A DNA stretch of 64,000 nucleotides, taken from contig NZ_BJOB01000003.1 in the NCBI RefSeq assembly GCF_006539985.1, forward strand, positions 1 to 64,000. The letters are read 5' to 3'. Made by a program: the position numbers and the translations under genes. Position 1 is the first letter of the stretch, and the number at the start of each line of letters is the position of its first letter. This document shows, one piece after another, positions 18,377 through 27,600 of the stretch. Below the pieces are notes generated by a model. That model was not told where the DNA came from and made no database searches. It saw nothing but the letters and a program-made list of their open reading frames with translations. This DNA comes from Kurthia gibsonii (GTDB taxonomy: Bacteria; Bacillota; Bacilli; Bacillales_A; Planococcaceae).

Positions 18377-18519
18377 AATTTACATCCTCCAAATAATGAT
18401 TATTAGGTTTATTCATTTCGATATAAGGGAAAAAATCTTTTAACATAGATGAAATGATAAGCTAATCATAACATAGCAAAGTTCATTCATCTAAATACCT
18501 TTTAGAGGAGTTGATTGGA

Positions 18520-18717
18520 ATGAAACAGGTTGTCCATATCCTTCAAAAAGTTGAATTTGAGAAGCAATACATTAAAGGATTGCAGCTAGAATTAGACTAC
18601 GAATTAGCGACATTATATGATGCTTTAAATACAAATGACGAGCAACAAATTGAAGCTAGTAAACGCAGACTAAAAGAAATCCATATGGAACTGGAGGCAT
18701 TCCATGTATTCTCATAA
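18520..18717 (+). CDS. Small helical protein of unknown function (YkzI-like position)
   Basis: A protein of 65 residues, nearly all predicted helix and rich in Glu, Leu and Lys, which suggests a short coiled-coil hairpin. It starts at ATG 18520, nine bases after GAGGAG; an in-frame TTG lies just before it. A strong terminator follows. In B. subtilis a small gene, ykzI, sits here between yktB and yktC. I assign the relation from position and size only. Confidence 0.7.
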   Translation: MKQVVHILQKVEFEKQYIKGLQLELDYELATLYDALNTNDEQQIEASKRRLKEIHMELEAFHVFS

Positions 18718-18738
18718 GGATTTAAAAAAACTTTGAAG

Positions 18739-18777
18739 AAACACTTGCTAATCCATACGAGTAGCAAGTGTTTTTTT
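18739..18777 (+). terminator. Terminator of small helical gene
   Basis: ACACTTGCTA pairs with TAGCAAGTGT around a 10-base loop and leads into seven T. Confidence 0.92.
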
Positions 18778-18834
18778 GTGATATTTGTTATACTAGTACA
18801 AATAAGTAGATAATGGGGAATGGGGGAATAAAAT

Positions 18835-19629
18835 GTGGATGTAATTTCAATACATGAATACACGATGGAGATGATACAAGAAGCAGCTACGCGTATTCGT
18901 CAATCTTTTACAGAGAAAATGGAAATTGAAACGAAAGCGAACGCTAATGACCTTGTAACGAATATAGATAAAGAAACAGAAAAATTTATTGTAGAAAAAA
19001 TTCAAGCATACGACGCGTCACATCGAATTTTTGGTGAAGAAGGTATGAGTGAAGAACAGTTTGCTGATTTAAAAGGTGTCGTATGGATTGTAGATCCAAT
19101 AGATGGGACGATGAATTTTATTCGCCAACAACGCAACTTTACAATTTCAATTGCGATTTATGAAGATGGTATAGGGAAGTTAGGCTACATTTATGATGTA
19201 GCGCGTGATGAACTATATTATGCAATTGCGGGACAAGGTGCTTATGTAAATGAAAAACGTATTCAGCCACTTGAACCAATTGAATTAAATAAAGCAATTA
19301 TCGGAATTAATGCTTCGTGGGTGGCGAAAAATAATCGTTTAAATACCGAAAAAATTGCAAAATTGATTCATACTGTTCGTGGTACACGCTCATATGGTTC
19401 TGCGACAATTGAAATGATGTATGTTGCAACAGGTCGCTTGGAGTCGTATATGTCGATGCGCCTATCTCCATGGGACATTGCAGCTGGAGCTGTTATTGCA
19501 CACGAGGTTGGAGCGAAATGTACAACGCTAAAAGGAGAACCGATGAATTTATTAGCGCAAGATACATTTATTATTGCCAATCCTTCGATTCATGAACAAT
19601 TAATTAGCGAATATATTGAATTAATCTAA
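18835..19629 (+). CDS. Inositol monophosphatase family protein (YktC/SuhB-like)
   Basis: Metal-dependent sugar-phosphate or inositol-phosphate phosphatase of 264 residues. The family motifs are all visible: FGEEG near residue 63, WIVDPIDGTMNF near 83-94 and WDIAAGAVIAHEVGA near 212-226. Translation starts at GTG 18835; the overlapping ATG two bases earlier stops after three codons. In B. subtilis YktC dephosphorylates inositol monophosphate. A monocistronic unit with terminators on both sides. Confidence 0.92.
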   Translation: MDVISIHEYTMEMIQEAATRIRQSFTEKMEIETKANANDLVTNIDKETEKFIVEKIQAYDASHRIFGEEGMSEEQFADLKGVVWIVDPIDGTMNFIRQQRNFTISIAIYEDGIGKLGYIYDVARDELYYAIAGQGAYVNEKRIQPLEPIELNKAIIGINASWVAKNNRLNTEKIAKLIHTVRGTRSYGSATIEMMYVATGRLESYMSMRLSPWDIAAGAVIAHEVGAKCTTLKGEPMNLLAQDTFIIANPSIHEQLISEYIELI

Positions 19630-19636
19630 GATTAGG

Positions 19637-19671
19637 AGAGGAATTTACACAATTGTGAATTCTTCTTTTTT
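19637..19671 (+). terminator. Terminator of suhB-like gene
   Basis: AGAGGAATTTAC pairs with GTGAATTCTTCT (two wobbles) around a 6-base loop and leads into a T-rich tract. Confidence 0.8.
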
Positions 19672-19802
19672 CTTTTTGAGACAAATTCTTCGATTATTTG
19701 CAAATAAAAATATTGTGTTTCAAAGACAATCAGTGATACTATGAATTTTGTGCAAGAGATGATGAATAAAGTGAAAAAAGTGTTTTTAGTGGATTTTACG
19801 AT

Positions 19803-19834
19803 AAAAAAATTACCCATTCCGAAGAATGAGCAAT
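19803..19834 (-). terminator. Terminator of the DUF5325-like gene
   Basis: On the minus strand ATTGCTCATTC pairs with GAATGGGTAAT (two G-U pairs) around a TTCG loop and is followed by seven T. The hairpin is better on this strand than on the plus strand. Confidence 0.85.
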
Positions 19835-19849
19835 CTTTTTATCGAAGGA

Positions 19850-20041
19850 TTAGAGAAGTCCTCGCTCGCGGAATTTACGCTTCATTGTGAACGCGTATCC
19901 AAAAACGGCGATGACTAATACAATTCCACCTAAAATCCCTAAAACATTACCAACTGCAATTGCATAGCCAATTGAGCACATTGCTAAAATGCCAGCTAAA
20001 GCCATGATTGCCATAACAACTTTTGCTATATTCATAATCAA
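19850..20041 (-). CDS. Small membrane protein, DUF5325/YlaF-like
   Basis: A protein of 63 residues with two hydrophobic segments rich in Ala, Gly and Ile and a basic C-terminal tail (MKRKFRERG). It lies immediately upstream of typA on the opposite strand, the place of ylaF in B. subtilis. The TTG at 20041 is preferred, six bases after GGAGG; an ATG two codons later is possible. Function unknown. The family link is from position, size and the tail pattern. Confidence 0.75.
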   Translation of the reverse strand: MIMNIAKVVMAIMALAGILAMCSIGYAIAVGNVLGILGGIVLVIAVFGYAFTMKRKFRERGLL

Positions 20042-20171
20042 TCGAAACCTCCATTAGTGGTTTTACATCCTCTATTGTCATGCGAAACGCATTTTTTCGC
20101 AAGGGTTTTTACTTGCCAATTTTTGAAAAAGAACATCGAGTACGAAAAAAATATCTTTTTGAAGAAAATTG

Positions 20172-20180
20172 TGCTATAAT
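20172..20180 (+). promoter_or_regulatory. Extended -10 promoter of typA
   Basis: TGC followed by TATAAT at 20175-20180, with no good -35 at 17 bases. It lies 42 bases before the typA ATG. Confidence 0.6.
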
Positions 20181-20222
20181 AACACAGTTATGGACTCGAA
20201 ATAAGAAAAGTGGAGTGGAACA

Positions 20223-22067
20223 ATGACGAACTTACGTGAAGATTTAAGAAACATTGCAATTATTGCCCACGTTGACCATGGTAAAACAACATTGGTTGAC
20301 CAATTATTAAAACAATCAGGTACATTCCGTTCAAACGAACAAGTTGAAGAACGCGCAATGGACTCTAACGATATTGAACGCGAACGTGGTATCACGATTT
20401 TAGCGAAAAATACAGCAGTAAATTACGAAGGTACACGCATCAACATTTTAGATACACCTGGACACGCCGATTTTGGTGGAGAAGTAGAACGTATTTTAAA
20501 AATGGTCGACGGTGTATTATTAGTTGTCGATGCATACGAAGGTTGTATGCCACAAACTCGTTTCGTACTGAAAAAAGCTTTAGAACAAGGTTTAACACCA
20601 ATCGTAGTCGTGAACAAAGTCGACAAAGATTCAGCACGTCCTGAAGAAGTTGTAGATGAAGTATTAGACTTATTAATCGAACTTGGTGCAGATGAAGAAC
20701 AACTTGATTTCCCTGTTGTATATGCTTCAGGTGTAAACGGTACAGCTTCATTAGACCCAGACCCATCAAAACAAGAAGAAAACATGAAATGTTTATTCGA
20801 AAAAATTATCGAACATATTCCAGCACCAGCAGATACACGCGATGAGCCATTACAATTCCAAGTAGCATTACTTGACTATAATGACTTCTTAGGTCGTATC
20901 GGTATTGGACGTGTATTCCGCGGTAAAATCCACGTAGGCCAATCAGTAGCACTTTCTAAATTAGATGGTACTGTGAAAAACTTCCGTGTAACAAAAATCT
21001 TCGGTTTCTTCGGTTTAAAACGTGAAGAAATTCAAGAAGCATACTCAGGCGACTTAATCGCTGTTTCTGGTATGGAAGAAATCAATGTTGGTGAGACAGT
21101 TTGTCCACAAGATAACATCGATCCACTACCACCAATGCGTATCGATGAACCAACATTACAAATGACATTCTTAGTAAACAACTCACCTTTCGCAGGTCGC
21201 GAAGGTAAATGGGTAACTTCTCGTAAAATTGAAGAACGCTTACTTGCACAATTACAAACTGACGTATCATTACGTGTAGATCCAACAGATTCTCCAGATG
21301 CATGGACTGTATCTGGTCGTGGTGAGCTGCACTTATCAATCTTAGTTGAAAACATGCGTCGTGAAGGCTATGAGTTACAAGTATCAAAACCAAAAGTAAT
21401 CATCCGCGAAATCGATGGTGTTAAATGTGAGCCAGTAGAACGTGTTCAAATCGACGTTCCTGAAGAATCTTTAGGTTCAATCATCGAATCATTAAATGAA
21501 CGTAAAGGTGAAATGGTTGATATGATCAATGATGGTACTGGTCAAATCCGTTTAATTTTCATGGTTCCAGCACGTGGCTTAATCGGTTACACTACTGAAT
21601 TCATGTCATTAACAAAAGGTTTCGGTATTATTAACCACACATTCGATTCTTACAAACCAGCAGTATCAGGTCGTGTAGGTGGTCGTCGTAACGGTGCTTT
21701 AGTTTCTATGGAAACAGGTAAAGCAACTACTTACGGTATGATGCAAATTGAAGACCGTGGTGTTCTATTCTTAGAACCAGGTGTTGAAATTTACGAAGGT
21801 ATGGTTGTTGGTCAAAACAACCGTGATGCAGATATTACTGTAAACATCACAAAAATGAAAGCTAAAACAAACGTACGTTCAGCAAACAAAGACCAAACAA
21901 ACGTAATCAAAGCACCTAAAATTTTAACGCTTGAAGAAGCATTAGAATTCTTAGATGAAGATGAGTACTTAGAAGTAACACCTGAGTCAATTCGTTTACG
22001 TAAACAAATCTTAAACAAAAACGAACGTGAAAAAGCAGCAAAAAAATCACGTAGTGCTGAACAATAA
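20223..22067 (+). CDS. typA: Ribosome-associated GTPase TypA/BipA
   Basis: Translational GTPase of 614 residues that helps 50S assembly and growth under stress such as cold. The G1 loop AHVDHGKTT is at residues 15-23, DTPGHADFGGE gives G3 near 76-86, and NKVDKD gives G4 near 133-138. EF-G-like domains II, III and V follow, then the BipA-specific C-terminal domain with GRVGGRRNGALVS. Codon use is highly biased, as in a strongly expressed gene. It is flanked by ylaF- and ylaI-like genes as in B. subtilis. Confidence 0.97.
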   Translation: MTNLREDLRNIAIIAHVDHGKTTLVDQLLKQSGTFRSNEQVEERAMDSNDIERERGITILAKNTAVNYEGTRINILDTPGHADFGGEVERILKMVDGVLLVVDAYEGCMPQTRFVLKKALEQGLTPIVVVNKVDKDSARPEEVVDEVLDLLIELGADEEQLDFPVVYASGVNGTASLDPDPSKQEENMKCLFEKIIEHIPAPADTRDEPLQFQVALLDYNDFLGRIGIGRVFRGKIHVGQSVALSKLDGTVKNFRVTKIFGFFGLKREEIQEAYSGDLIAVSGMEEINVGETVCPQDNIDPLPPMRIDEPTLQMTFLVNNSPFAGREGKWVTSRKIEERLLAQLQTDVSLRVDPTDSPDAWTVSGRGELHLSILVENMRREGYELQVSKPKVIIREIDGVKCEPVERVQIDVPEESLGSIIESLNERKGEMVDMINDGTGQIRLIFMVPARGLIGYTTEFMSLTKGFGIINHTFDSYKPAVSGRVGGRRNGALVSMETGKATTYGMMQIEDRGVLFLEPGVEIYEGMVVGQNNRDADITVNITKMKAKTNVRSANKDQTNVIKAPKILTLEEALEFLDEDEYLEVTPESIRLRKQILNKNEREKAAKKSRSAEQ

Positions 22068-22078
22068 TAGATAATGTA

Positions 22079-22115
22079 AAAAAAGAAGTCACATGTAAAT
22101 GTGGCCTCTTTTTGT
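22079..22115 (+). terminator. typA terminator
   Basis: An imperfect stem AAAGAAGTCACAT with ATGTGGCCTCTTT closes on a GTAA loop and leads into T residues. Confidence 0.8.
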
Positions 22116-22120
22116 ATACA

Positions 22121-22152
22121 AAAAGGAGAATGGAAAAACCCATTCTCCTTTT
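22121..22152. terminator. Bidirectional terminator between typA and ylaI
   Basis: AAAAGGAGAATG pairs perfectly with CATTCTCCTTTT around an 8-base loop. Confidence 0.88.
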
Positions 22153-22173
22153 ACAATAAATAAAAGCGTCGTA

Positions 22174-22377
22174 TTAAAATTCTTCATCTTCTGTTGTATG
22201 ACCTTTGAAAAAACGAAACTCACCTGTTGCTAAGCGCGCATATGTTTTCGTTGCGATTCGCTCATCACATGAATCACACATATATGTATGAATCGGACGG
22301 TTTCGAAGACGTTTAGCTAATGGTGAAAAGTCTGGAATATCATTGACTGTTTCACAAATTACGCATTTTACTTTCAT
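22174..22377 (-). CDS. ylaI: YlaI family zinc-finger-like protein
   Basis: A protein of 67 residues with two CxxC pairs, CVIC at 5-8 and CDSC near 34-37, which should hold one zinc ion, and a C-terminal acidic tail. The sequence fits YlaI (DUF2197), a conserved Bacillales protein of unknown role. It is 12 bases downstream of the gene that starts at 22893 on the same strand, so the two form an operon. GGAGG sits before the ATG. Confidence 0.9.
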   Translation of the reverse strand: MKVKCVICETVNDIPDFSPLAKRLRNRPIHTYMCDSCDERIATKTYARLATGEFRFFKGHTTEDEEF

Positions 22378-22389
22378 GAGGAGGTCCTC

Positions 22390-22893
22390 CTAGCTAATTT
22401 TAATACCTACAATATTTTTAATTGGATTTTTGTAATTTGAACCATCTGCATGTAATAAATACACAGGACCACCATCAGTTAACATTTTACCTTCAACACT
22501 GAATTGGAATAAAAGTGTTTTTGCTTCTTCCATTGAGTACGTATATTCGTTATTCTCACGATCGATAAATGTTACTTGTGTTGCTTCTGGTGCTGGAGAT
22601 GCGTTGTTGATGAAAGGTTCTAAAACCATACCAAATGTACCAGTCTGCATCTTTTGGCGATCAAATTTCTTTTCTGTTTCTAAAGTTGGTGGGTAAGCAG
22701 CACCCTCCATGATTTCACGAGACCAGAATTTCCCTGCATCTTCTAGATACACTTCATCTTGATCGACTGCCACTTTGTCTGACGTAAAGTATGTATCTAA
22801 GTCTACTTTACGGTCATCAAAGATCCAGATTGTTGGATCGAGTGTGATGTTAAAGTTAACAGCACCTTTAATTTGAATAATAGAATCCATCAT
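22390..22893 (-). CDS. Conserved hypothetical protein (PPIase-like annotation in relatives)
   Basis: A protein of 167 residues without signal peptide or membrane segment. Marked features are a conserved start (NFNITLDPTIWIFDDRKVDL), a middle PPTL block and a C-terminal GGPVYLLHADGSNYKNPIKNI. Close relatives in Bacillales carry an annotation as peptidyl-prolyl isomerase, but I see no clear cyclophilin or FKBP motif, so function is open. AGGAGG lies before a doubled ATG. It is the first gene of a pair with ylaI and has a clear promoter with a palindrome inside the spacer. Confidence 0.75.
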   Translation of the reverse strand: MMDSIIQIKGAVNFNITLDPTIWIFDDRKVDLDTYFTSDKVAVDQDEVYLEDAGKFWSREIMEGAAYPPTLETEKKFDRQKMQTGTFGMVLEPFINNASPAPEATQVTFIDRENNEYTYSMEEAKTLLFQFSVEGKMLTDGGPVYLLHADGSNYKNPIKNIVGIKIS

Positions 22894-22927
22894 TCATTCC
22901 TCCTAGATATAGATGTTTCACTCCTAT

Positions 22928-22956
22928 AGTATAACGTCTTTTAAGACATTTGAGAA
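22928..22956 (-). promoter_or_regulatory. Promoter with palindromic spacer upstream of the 22893 gene
   Basis: On the minus strand TTCTCA (22951-22956) and TATACT (22928-22933) are 17 bases apart. Between them GTCTTTTAAGAC at 22936-22947 is a 12-base palindrome, a possible repressor site. Confidence 0.5.
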
Positions 22957-22995
22957 AACAAAATGACTTAAGTTAGAAGAATGACGTATAGATAC

Positions 22996-23024
22996 TTGCA
23001 TTTTTCTATATGAAAAGCTAAAAT
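22996..23024 (+). promoter_or_regulatory. ylaN promoter
   Basis: TTGCAT (22996-23001) and TAAAAT (23019-23024) are separated by 17 bases, 46 bases before the ylaN ATG. Confidence 0.6.
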
Positions 23025-23070
23025 TTAGAATGATAGAACTCAAGAAATATCAGGTAATGGGGGCGTCCTC

Positions 23071-23352
23071 ATGGATACTACATCTCAAAATTCGTATCAG
23101 GAAAAGGCATTGGAACTCCTATTTGCTGATGCTGACAAAATTGCTCAATTAATTAGAGTGCAAATGGAAAACTTAACAATGCCACAATGTCCATTGTATG
23201 AAGAAGTTTTAGATACACAAATGTTTGGTCTTTCACGTGAAATCGATTTTGCTGTTAAGCTAGGCCTATTAAATCGCGATAAAGGTCGTGAAATTTTAGA
23301 TTCCCTTGAGAAAGAATTATCAGCATTGCACGATGCATTCACGAAAAAATGA
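23071..23352 (+). CDS. ylaN: YlaN family (UPF0358) protein
   Basis: A small all-helical cytosolic protein of 93 residues, typical in length. The block [20 protein letters not shown] and the middle [12 protein letters not shown] are characteristic of YlaN. In B. subtilis and S. aureus YlaN is tied to iron metabolism and Fur control, and is essential under low iron; this is family knowledge. As in B. subtilis it lies directly upstream of ftsW, but here a strong terminator separates the two. Confidence 0.93.
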   Translation: MDTTSQNSYQEKALELLFADADKIAQLIRVQMENLTMPQCPLYEEVLDTQMFGLSREIDFAVKLGLLNRDKGREILDSLEKELSALHDAFTKK

Positions 23353-23356
23353 TAAA

Positions 23357-23391
23357 AAAACTCAAACACCTACCGATGTTTGAGTTTTTTT
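23357..23391 (+). terminator. ylaN terminator
   Basis: AACTCAAACA pairs with TGTTTGAGTT and leads into seven T. It lies within the 57-base gap before ftsW, whose transcription must come from readthrough or an internal promoter. Confidence 0.92.
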
Positions 23392-23409
23392 GTAGTTAGG
23401 AGTAATGAA

Positions 23410-24582
23410 TTGAAGAAATTTTTAAAAGAGTTCGACTACTTGCTGTTTGTTACATATTTTTTACTCTGCGTATTCGGGGTTGTGATGGTATATAGCGCAA
23501 GTGCTATGGTATCAGTTAATCGTTATAACGCACCAGCAGACAATTTTTATAAGAAACAACTACTTGCTGTTATCGTTGGTTTTGGCGCTTTCGTTCTTGG
23601 AATGTTGATTCCATACAAACGTTATCGTGAAAAATGGATGTTGAAATTAATAGCAGTTGTAAATATCGTTTTATTAACATTGGTATTAGTAGTAGGTTAT
23701 AGCCCACCAGGGTCAGGTGCACAGTCTTGGTTACGTATTGGAGGATTTAATTTTCAACCGTCTGAATTGTTGAAAATTTCATTGATAATTTATGTCTCAG
23801 CGGTACTTGCCAAGAAGTATTCTAATGGTACAATAGATTCGATAAAGGAATCTTTAATACCTATAAGTATAATTATAATTATACCCTTAATCTTTTTGTA
23901 TAAAGAACCAGATAATGGCGCAATTGCTTTAATTACAGCGATTATGTCAACAATTATCTTAGCTAGTGGCATGTCTTTTAAACGTATATTCAAAAAAACA
24001 AATAAGGTATTCTGGATTGGAATTGTACTTTTATTATCAATTGTGTATATATATAGAGATAAGCTACTTAGTAAAATATTAACTGAAAAGATGGCGAATC
24101 GTATTCAAGCGACATGGGATCCTTATGCTTTTGTGAAAGAAGAAGGACTGCAAATAATCAATGGTTATTATGCGATTGCGCTTGGAGGAGTTTCAGGTTC
24201 AGGGTTGGGTGAGTCTGTTCAAAAGTTAGGGTATATACCCGAACCACACACAGATTTCATTCTAGCAATTATTATTGAAGAGTTGGGGACTCTTGGTTTA
24301 CTTATAGTAGTTGGGGGATTGGGCTTTATCGTTATGCGAGCATTTGTCACAGCTTTAAGAGCGAAAGATCCAATGATCCGTATGATGGCGGTAGGGATTG
24401 GTTCTTGGATTGGCTTCCAAACATTTTTGAATATAGGTGGTTTATCGGGCATTATCCCGTTAACAGGTGTCACACTTCCATTCATTAGTTATGGAGGTAC
24501 CTCTCTCGTGATCCTTTCTTTCGCACTCGGTATTTTAATGAACATTACGATGTACGTTAAAAGAGACCAAAACAAAAGATAG
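23410..24582 (+). CDS. ftsW: Cell division peptidoglycan polymerase FtsW (SEDS)
   Basis: Ten-helix SEDS glycosyltransferase of 390 residues that polymerises septal peptidoglycan with a class B PBP, here probably PbpB. The segments YSASAM near the start, GAQSWLRIGGFNFQPSEL, and the C-terminal GVTLPFISYGGTSL are diagnostic. TTG at 23410 is the start, seven bases after GGAG; an ATG four bases earlier stops at once, and the frame further upstream runs into the terminator hairpin. RodA is the main alternative, but the ylaN-ftsW-pycA order is the ftsW locus. The dcw cluster in this window has no SEDS gene of its own. Confidence 0.93.
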   Translation: MKKFLKEFDYLLFVTYFLLCVFGVVMVYSASAMVSVNRYNAPADNFYKKQLLAVIVGFGAFVLGMLIPYKRYREKWMLKLIAVVNIVLLTLVLVVGYSPPGSGAQSWLRIGGFNFQPSELLKISLIIYVSAVLAKKYSNGTIDSIKESLIPISIIIIIPLIFLYKEPDNGAIALITAIMSTIILASGMSFKRIFKKTNKVFWIGIVLLLSIVYIYRDKLLSKILTEKMANRIQATWDPYAFVKEEGLQIINGYYAIALGGVSGSGLGESVQKLGYIPEPHTDFILAIIIEELGTLGLLIVVGGLGFIVMRAFVTALRAKDPMIRMMAVGIGSWIGFQTFLNIGGLSGIIPLTGVTLPFISYGGTSLVILSFALGILMNITMYVKRDQNKR

Positions 24583-24608
24583 AAGACTTTATAGGGGGTA
24601 GTGTTTTA

Positions 24609-27600
24609 ATGGCAATTCAAAAAATTCTTGTAGCGAATCGTGGCGAAATCGCGATTCGTGTGTTCCGCGCATGTACAGAAATGAAAATTCGTACAGTCGC
24701 AATTTATTCTCGAGAGGATAGCGGTTCATATCATCGTTATAAAGCAGATGAAGCTTATCTTGTTGGGGACGGCAAAAAGCCAATTGATGCTTATTTAGAT
24801 ATCGAAGGAATTTTAGACATTGCAAAAGAGTCTGGTGTAGATGCGATTCACCCAGGCTACGGTTTTTTATCTGAAAACTTAGAATTTGCAAAACGTTGTG
24901 AAGAAGAAGGTATCATTTTCATTGGCCCAACTTCAAAACATCTTGATATGTTTGGGGACAAAGTAAAAGCACGTGAACAAGCTGTTTTAGCTGATATTCC
25001 AGTTATTCCAGGTTCAGGTGGTCCTGTGGATTCAATTAATGATGTTCTTGCTTTTGGTGAAAAGCATGAATATCCGATTATGATTAAAGCGGCACTTGGC
25101 GGTGGCGGTCGTGGTATGCGTGTTGTACATAGTGCAGATGAAGCGCAAGAAGCCTATGACCGTGCTAAGTCAGAAGCAAAAGCAGCATTCGGTTCTGATG
25201 AAGTATATGTTGAGAAGTACGTTGACCGTCCAAAACACATTGAAGTTCAAATTCTAGGTGATAAAAACGGAAATATCGTACATTTATATGAGCGTGATTG
25301 TTCAATTCAACGTCGTCATCAAAAAGTAGTTGAAATTGCGCCTTCAAACTCATTATCAGATGAATTACGTCAGGATATTTGTAACGCAGCTGTGAAGTTA
25401 ATGAAAAATGTCGATTACTTAAATGCAGGAACAGTAGAATTTTTAGTATCGGGCGACAAGTTTTACTTCATCGAAGTAAATCCACGTGTGCAAGTAGAGC
25501 ATACGATTACGGAGATGGTAACAGGAATTGATATTGTACATGCGCAAATTTTAATTGCAGATGGTCATGATTTACATGACGATGTATTACAAATTCCAGC
25601 GCAAAAAGATATTCCTTTATTTGGTTATGCAATTCAATCACGTATTACAACGGAAGATCCACAAAATAACTTTATGCCAGATACAGGAAAATTAACTGTA
25701 TATCGTTCAAGTGGCGGTTTTGGTGTTCGTTTAGATGCAGGTAATGGTTTCCAAGGTGCAGTCATCTCACCACATTATGATTCATTACTTGTAAAATTAT
25801 CAACGTGGGGTAACACATTTAAAGAAGCAGCAGAGAAAATGGATCGTAACTTACAAGAGTTCCGTATTCGTGGTGTAAAAACGAATATTCCATTCCTTGA
25901 AAATGTAGTACGTCATGAAAACTTTATCAATGGAGATTTCAATACGAGCTTTATTGATACAACACCAGAATTATTAAACTATAAGTCAGCGCGTGACCGT
26001 GGTAATAAGTTATTGAGTTACATTGGCAATGTTACAGTAAACGGTTTCCCGGGGATTGCAGATAGTCAAAAACCAATCCTACCACAACCGCATAAGCCAA
26101 AAATTCAACTATTAAATGAGATTCCAACAGGTACAAAACAAATTCTAGACGAAAAAGGTCCAGAAGGCTTAGTTCAGTGGATTAAAGAACAAAATGATGT
26201 GTTATTAACAGATACGACGATGCGTGATGCACACCAATCATTACTTGCAACACGTGTACGTTCAAAAGACTTATACGAAATTGCAGATTACACTGCACAA
26301 ATTATGCATAACTTCTTCTCATTAGAAATGTGGGGCGGCGCGACATTTGATGTAGCTTATCGTTTCCTAAAAGAAAATCCATGGGAAAGATTACGTGTAT
26401 TAAGAGAAAAAATGCCAAACGTATTATTCCAAATGTTACTTCGTGGTGCGAATGCAGTTGGATATAAAAACTATCCAGACAACGTCATTCGTGAATTCAT
26501 TAAAGAATCAGCTAAAGAAGGAATCGATGTATTCCGCGTATTCGATAGCTTAAACTGGTTACCAGGTATGCAAACAGCAATTGATGCGGTACGTGATAGC
26601 GGTAAAGTAGCAGAAGCAACAATGTGTTATACAGGTGATATCTTAGATGATACACGTACAAAATACACAGTAAATTACTACAAACAATTAGCAAAAGATT
26701 TAGAATCAGCAGGTGCACATATCATCGCAATTAAAGATATGGCAGGTTTATTAAAACCAGAAGCAGCATACCAATTGATTACAGAGCTAAAAGAATCAAC
26801 AGATTTACCAATTCACTTACACACGCATGATACAAGTGGTAACGGTATTTACTTATATGCGAAAGCGATTGAAGCAGGTGTAGATATTATCGATACAGCA
26901 ATCGGTTCGATGGCAGGCTTAACATCTCAACCAAGTGCGAACTCGTTATACTATGCAATGAAGGGTAGCAAACGTCAAGTACGTGCTGATATTGAAGGAA
27001 TCGAAAAATTATCGTACTACTGGGAAGATATCCGTAAATACTACAAGGATTTCGAAAGTGGCATGAACAGCCCGCATTCAGAAGTTTATGTGCACGAAAT
27101 GCCAGGTGGACAATATTCAAACTTACAACAACAAGCAAAAGGTGTAGGCCTTGGTGATCGTTGGGATGAAGTGAAGAAGATGTACTCAGATGTGAACTTA
27201 CTATTCGGTGATGTTGTAAAAGTAACACCGTCTTCAAAAGTAGTAGGCGACATGGCATTATTCATGGTACAAAATGATTTAACAGATGAAAATGTAATTG
27301 AAAAAGGACAAACAATTGACTTCCCAGATTCAGTTATTGAATTCTTCCAAGGATACTTAGGTCAACCAGTAGGTGGATTCCCTGAAGAATTACAAAAGGT
27401 GATTTTAAAAGAGCGTGAAGCAATTACAGTACGTCCAGGCGAATTATTAGAAGCAGTCGATTTTGATGCAATTAAAAAAGAATTAGATGAAAAATATAAT
27501 CGTGATATGACACATCAAGATGTACTTGCATATGTGCTATATCCAAAAGTATTTGAACAATATATGACAACATATGATCAATTTGGCAATGTGTCTGTAT

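Noticed and set aside
19632-19817. Minus-strand ORF of 61 codons in the suhB-typA gap
   Set aside because: It lies over the suhB terminator and downstream of another terminator, with no ribosome site; chance ORF in AT-rich DNA.
19741-19890. Plus-strand ORF of about 49 codons starting MNFVQEMMNKV
   Set aside because: It has no ribosome site, crosses the terminator of the minus-strand DUF5325-like gene and ends inside that gene.
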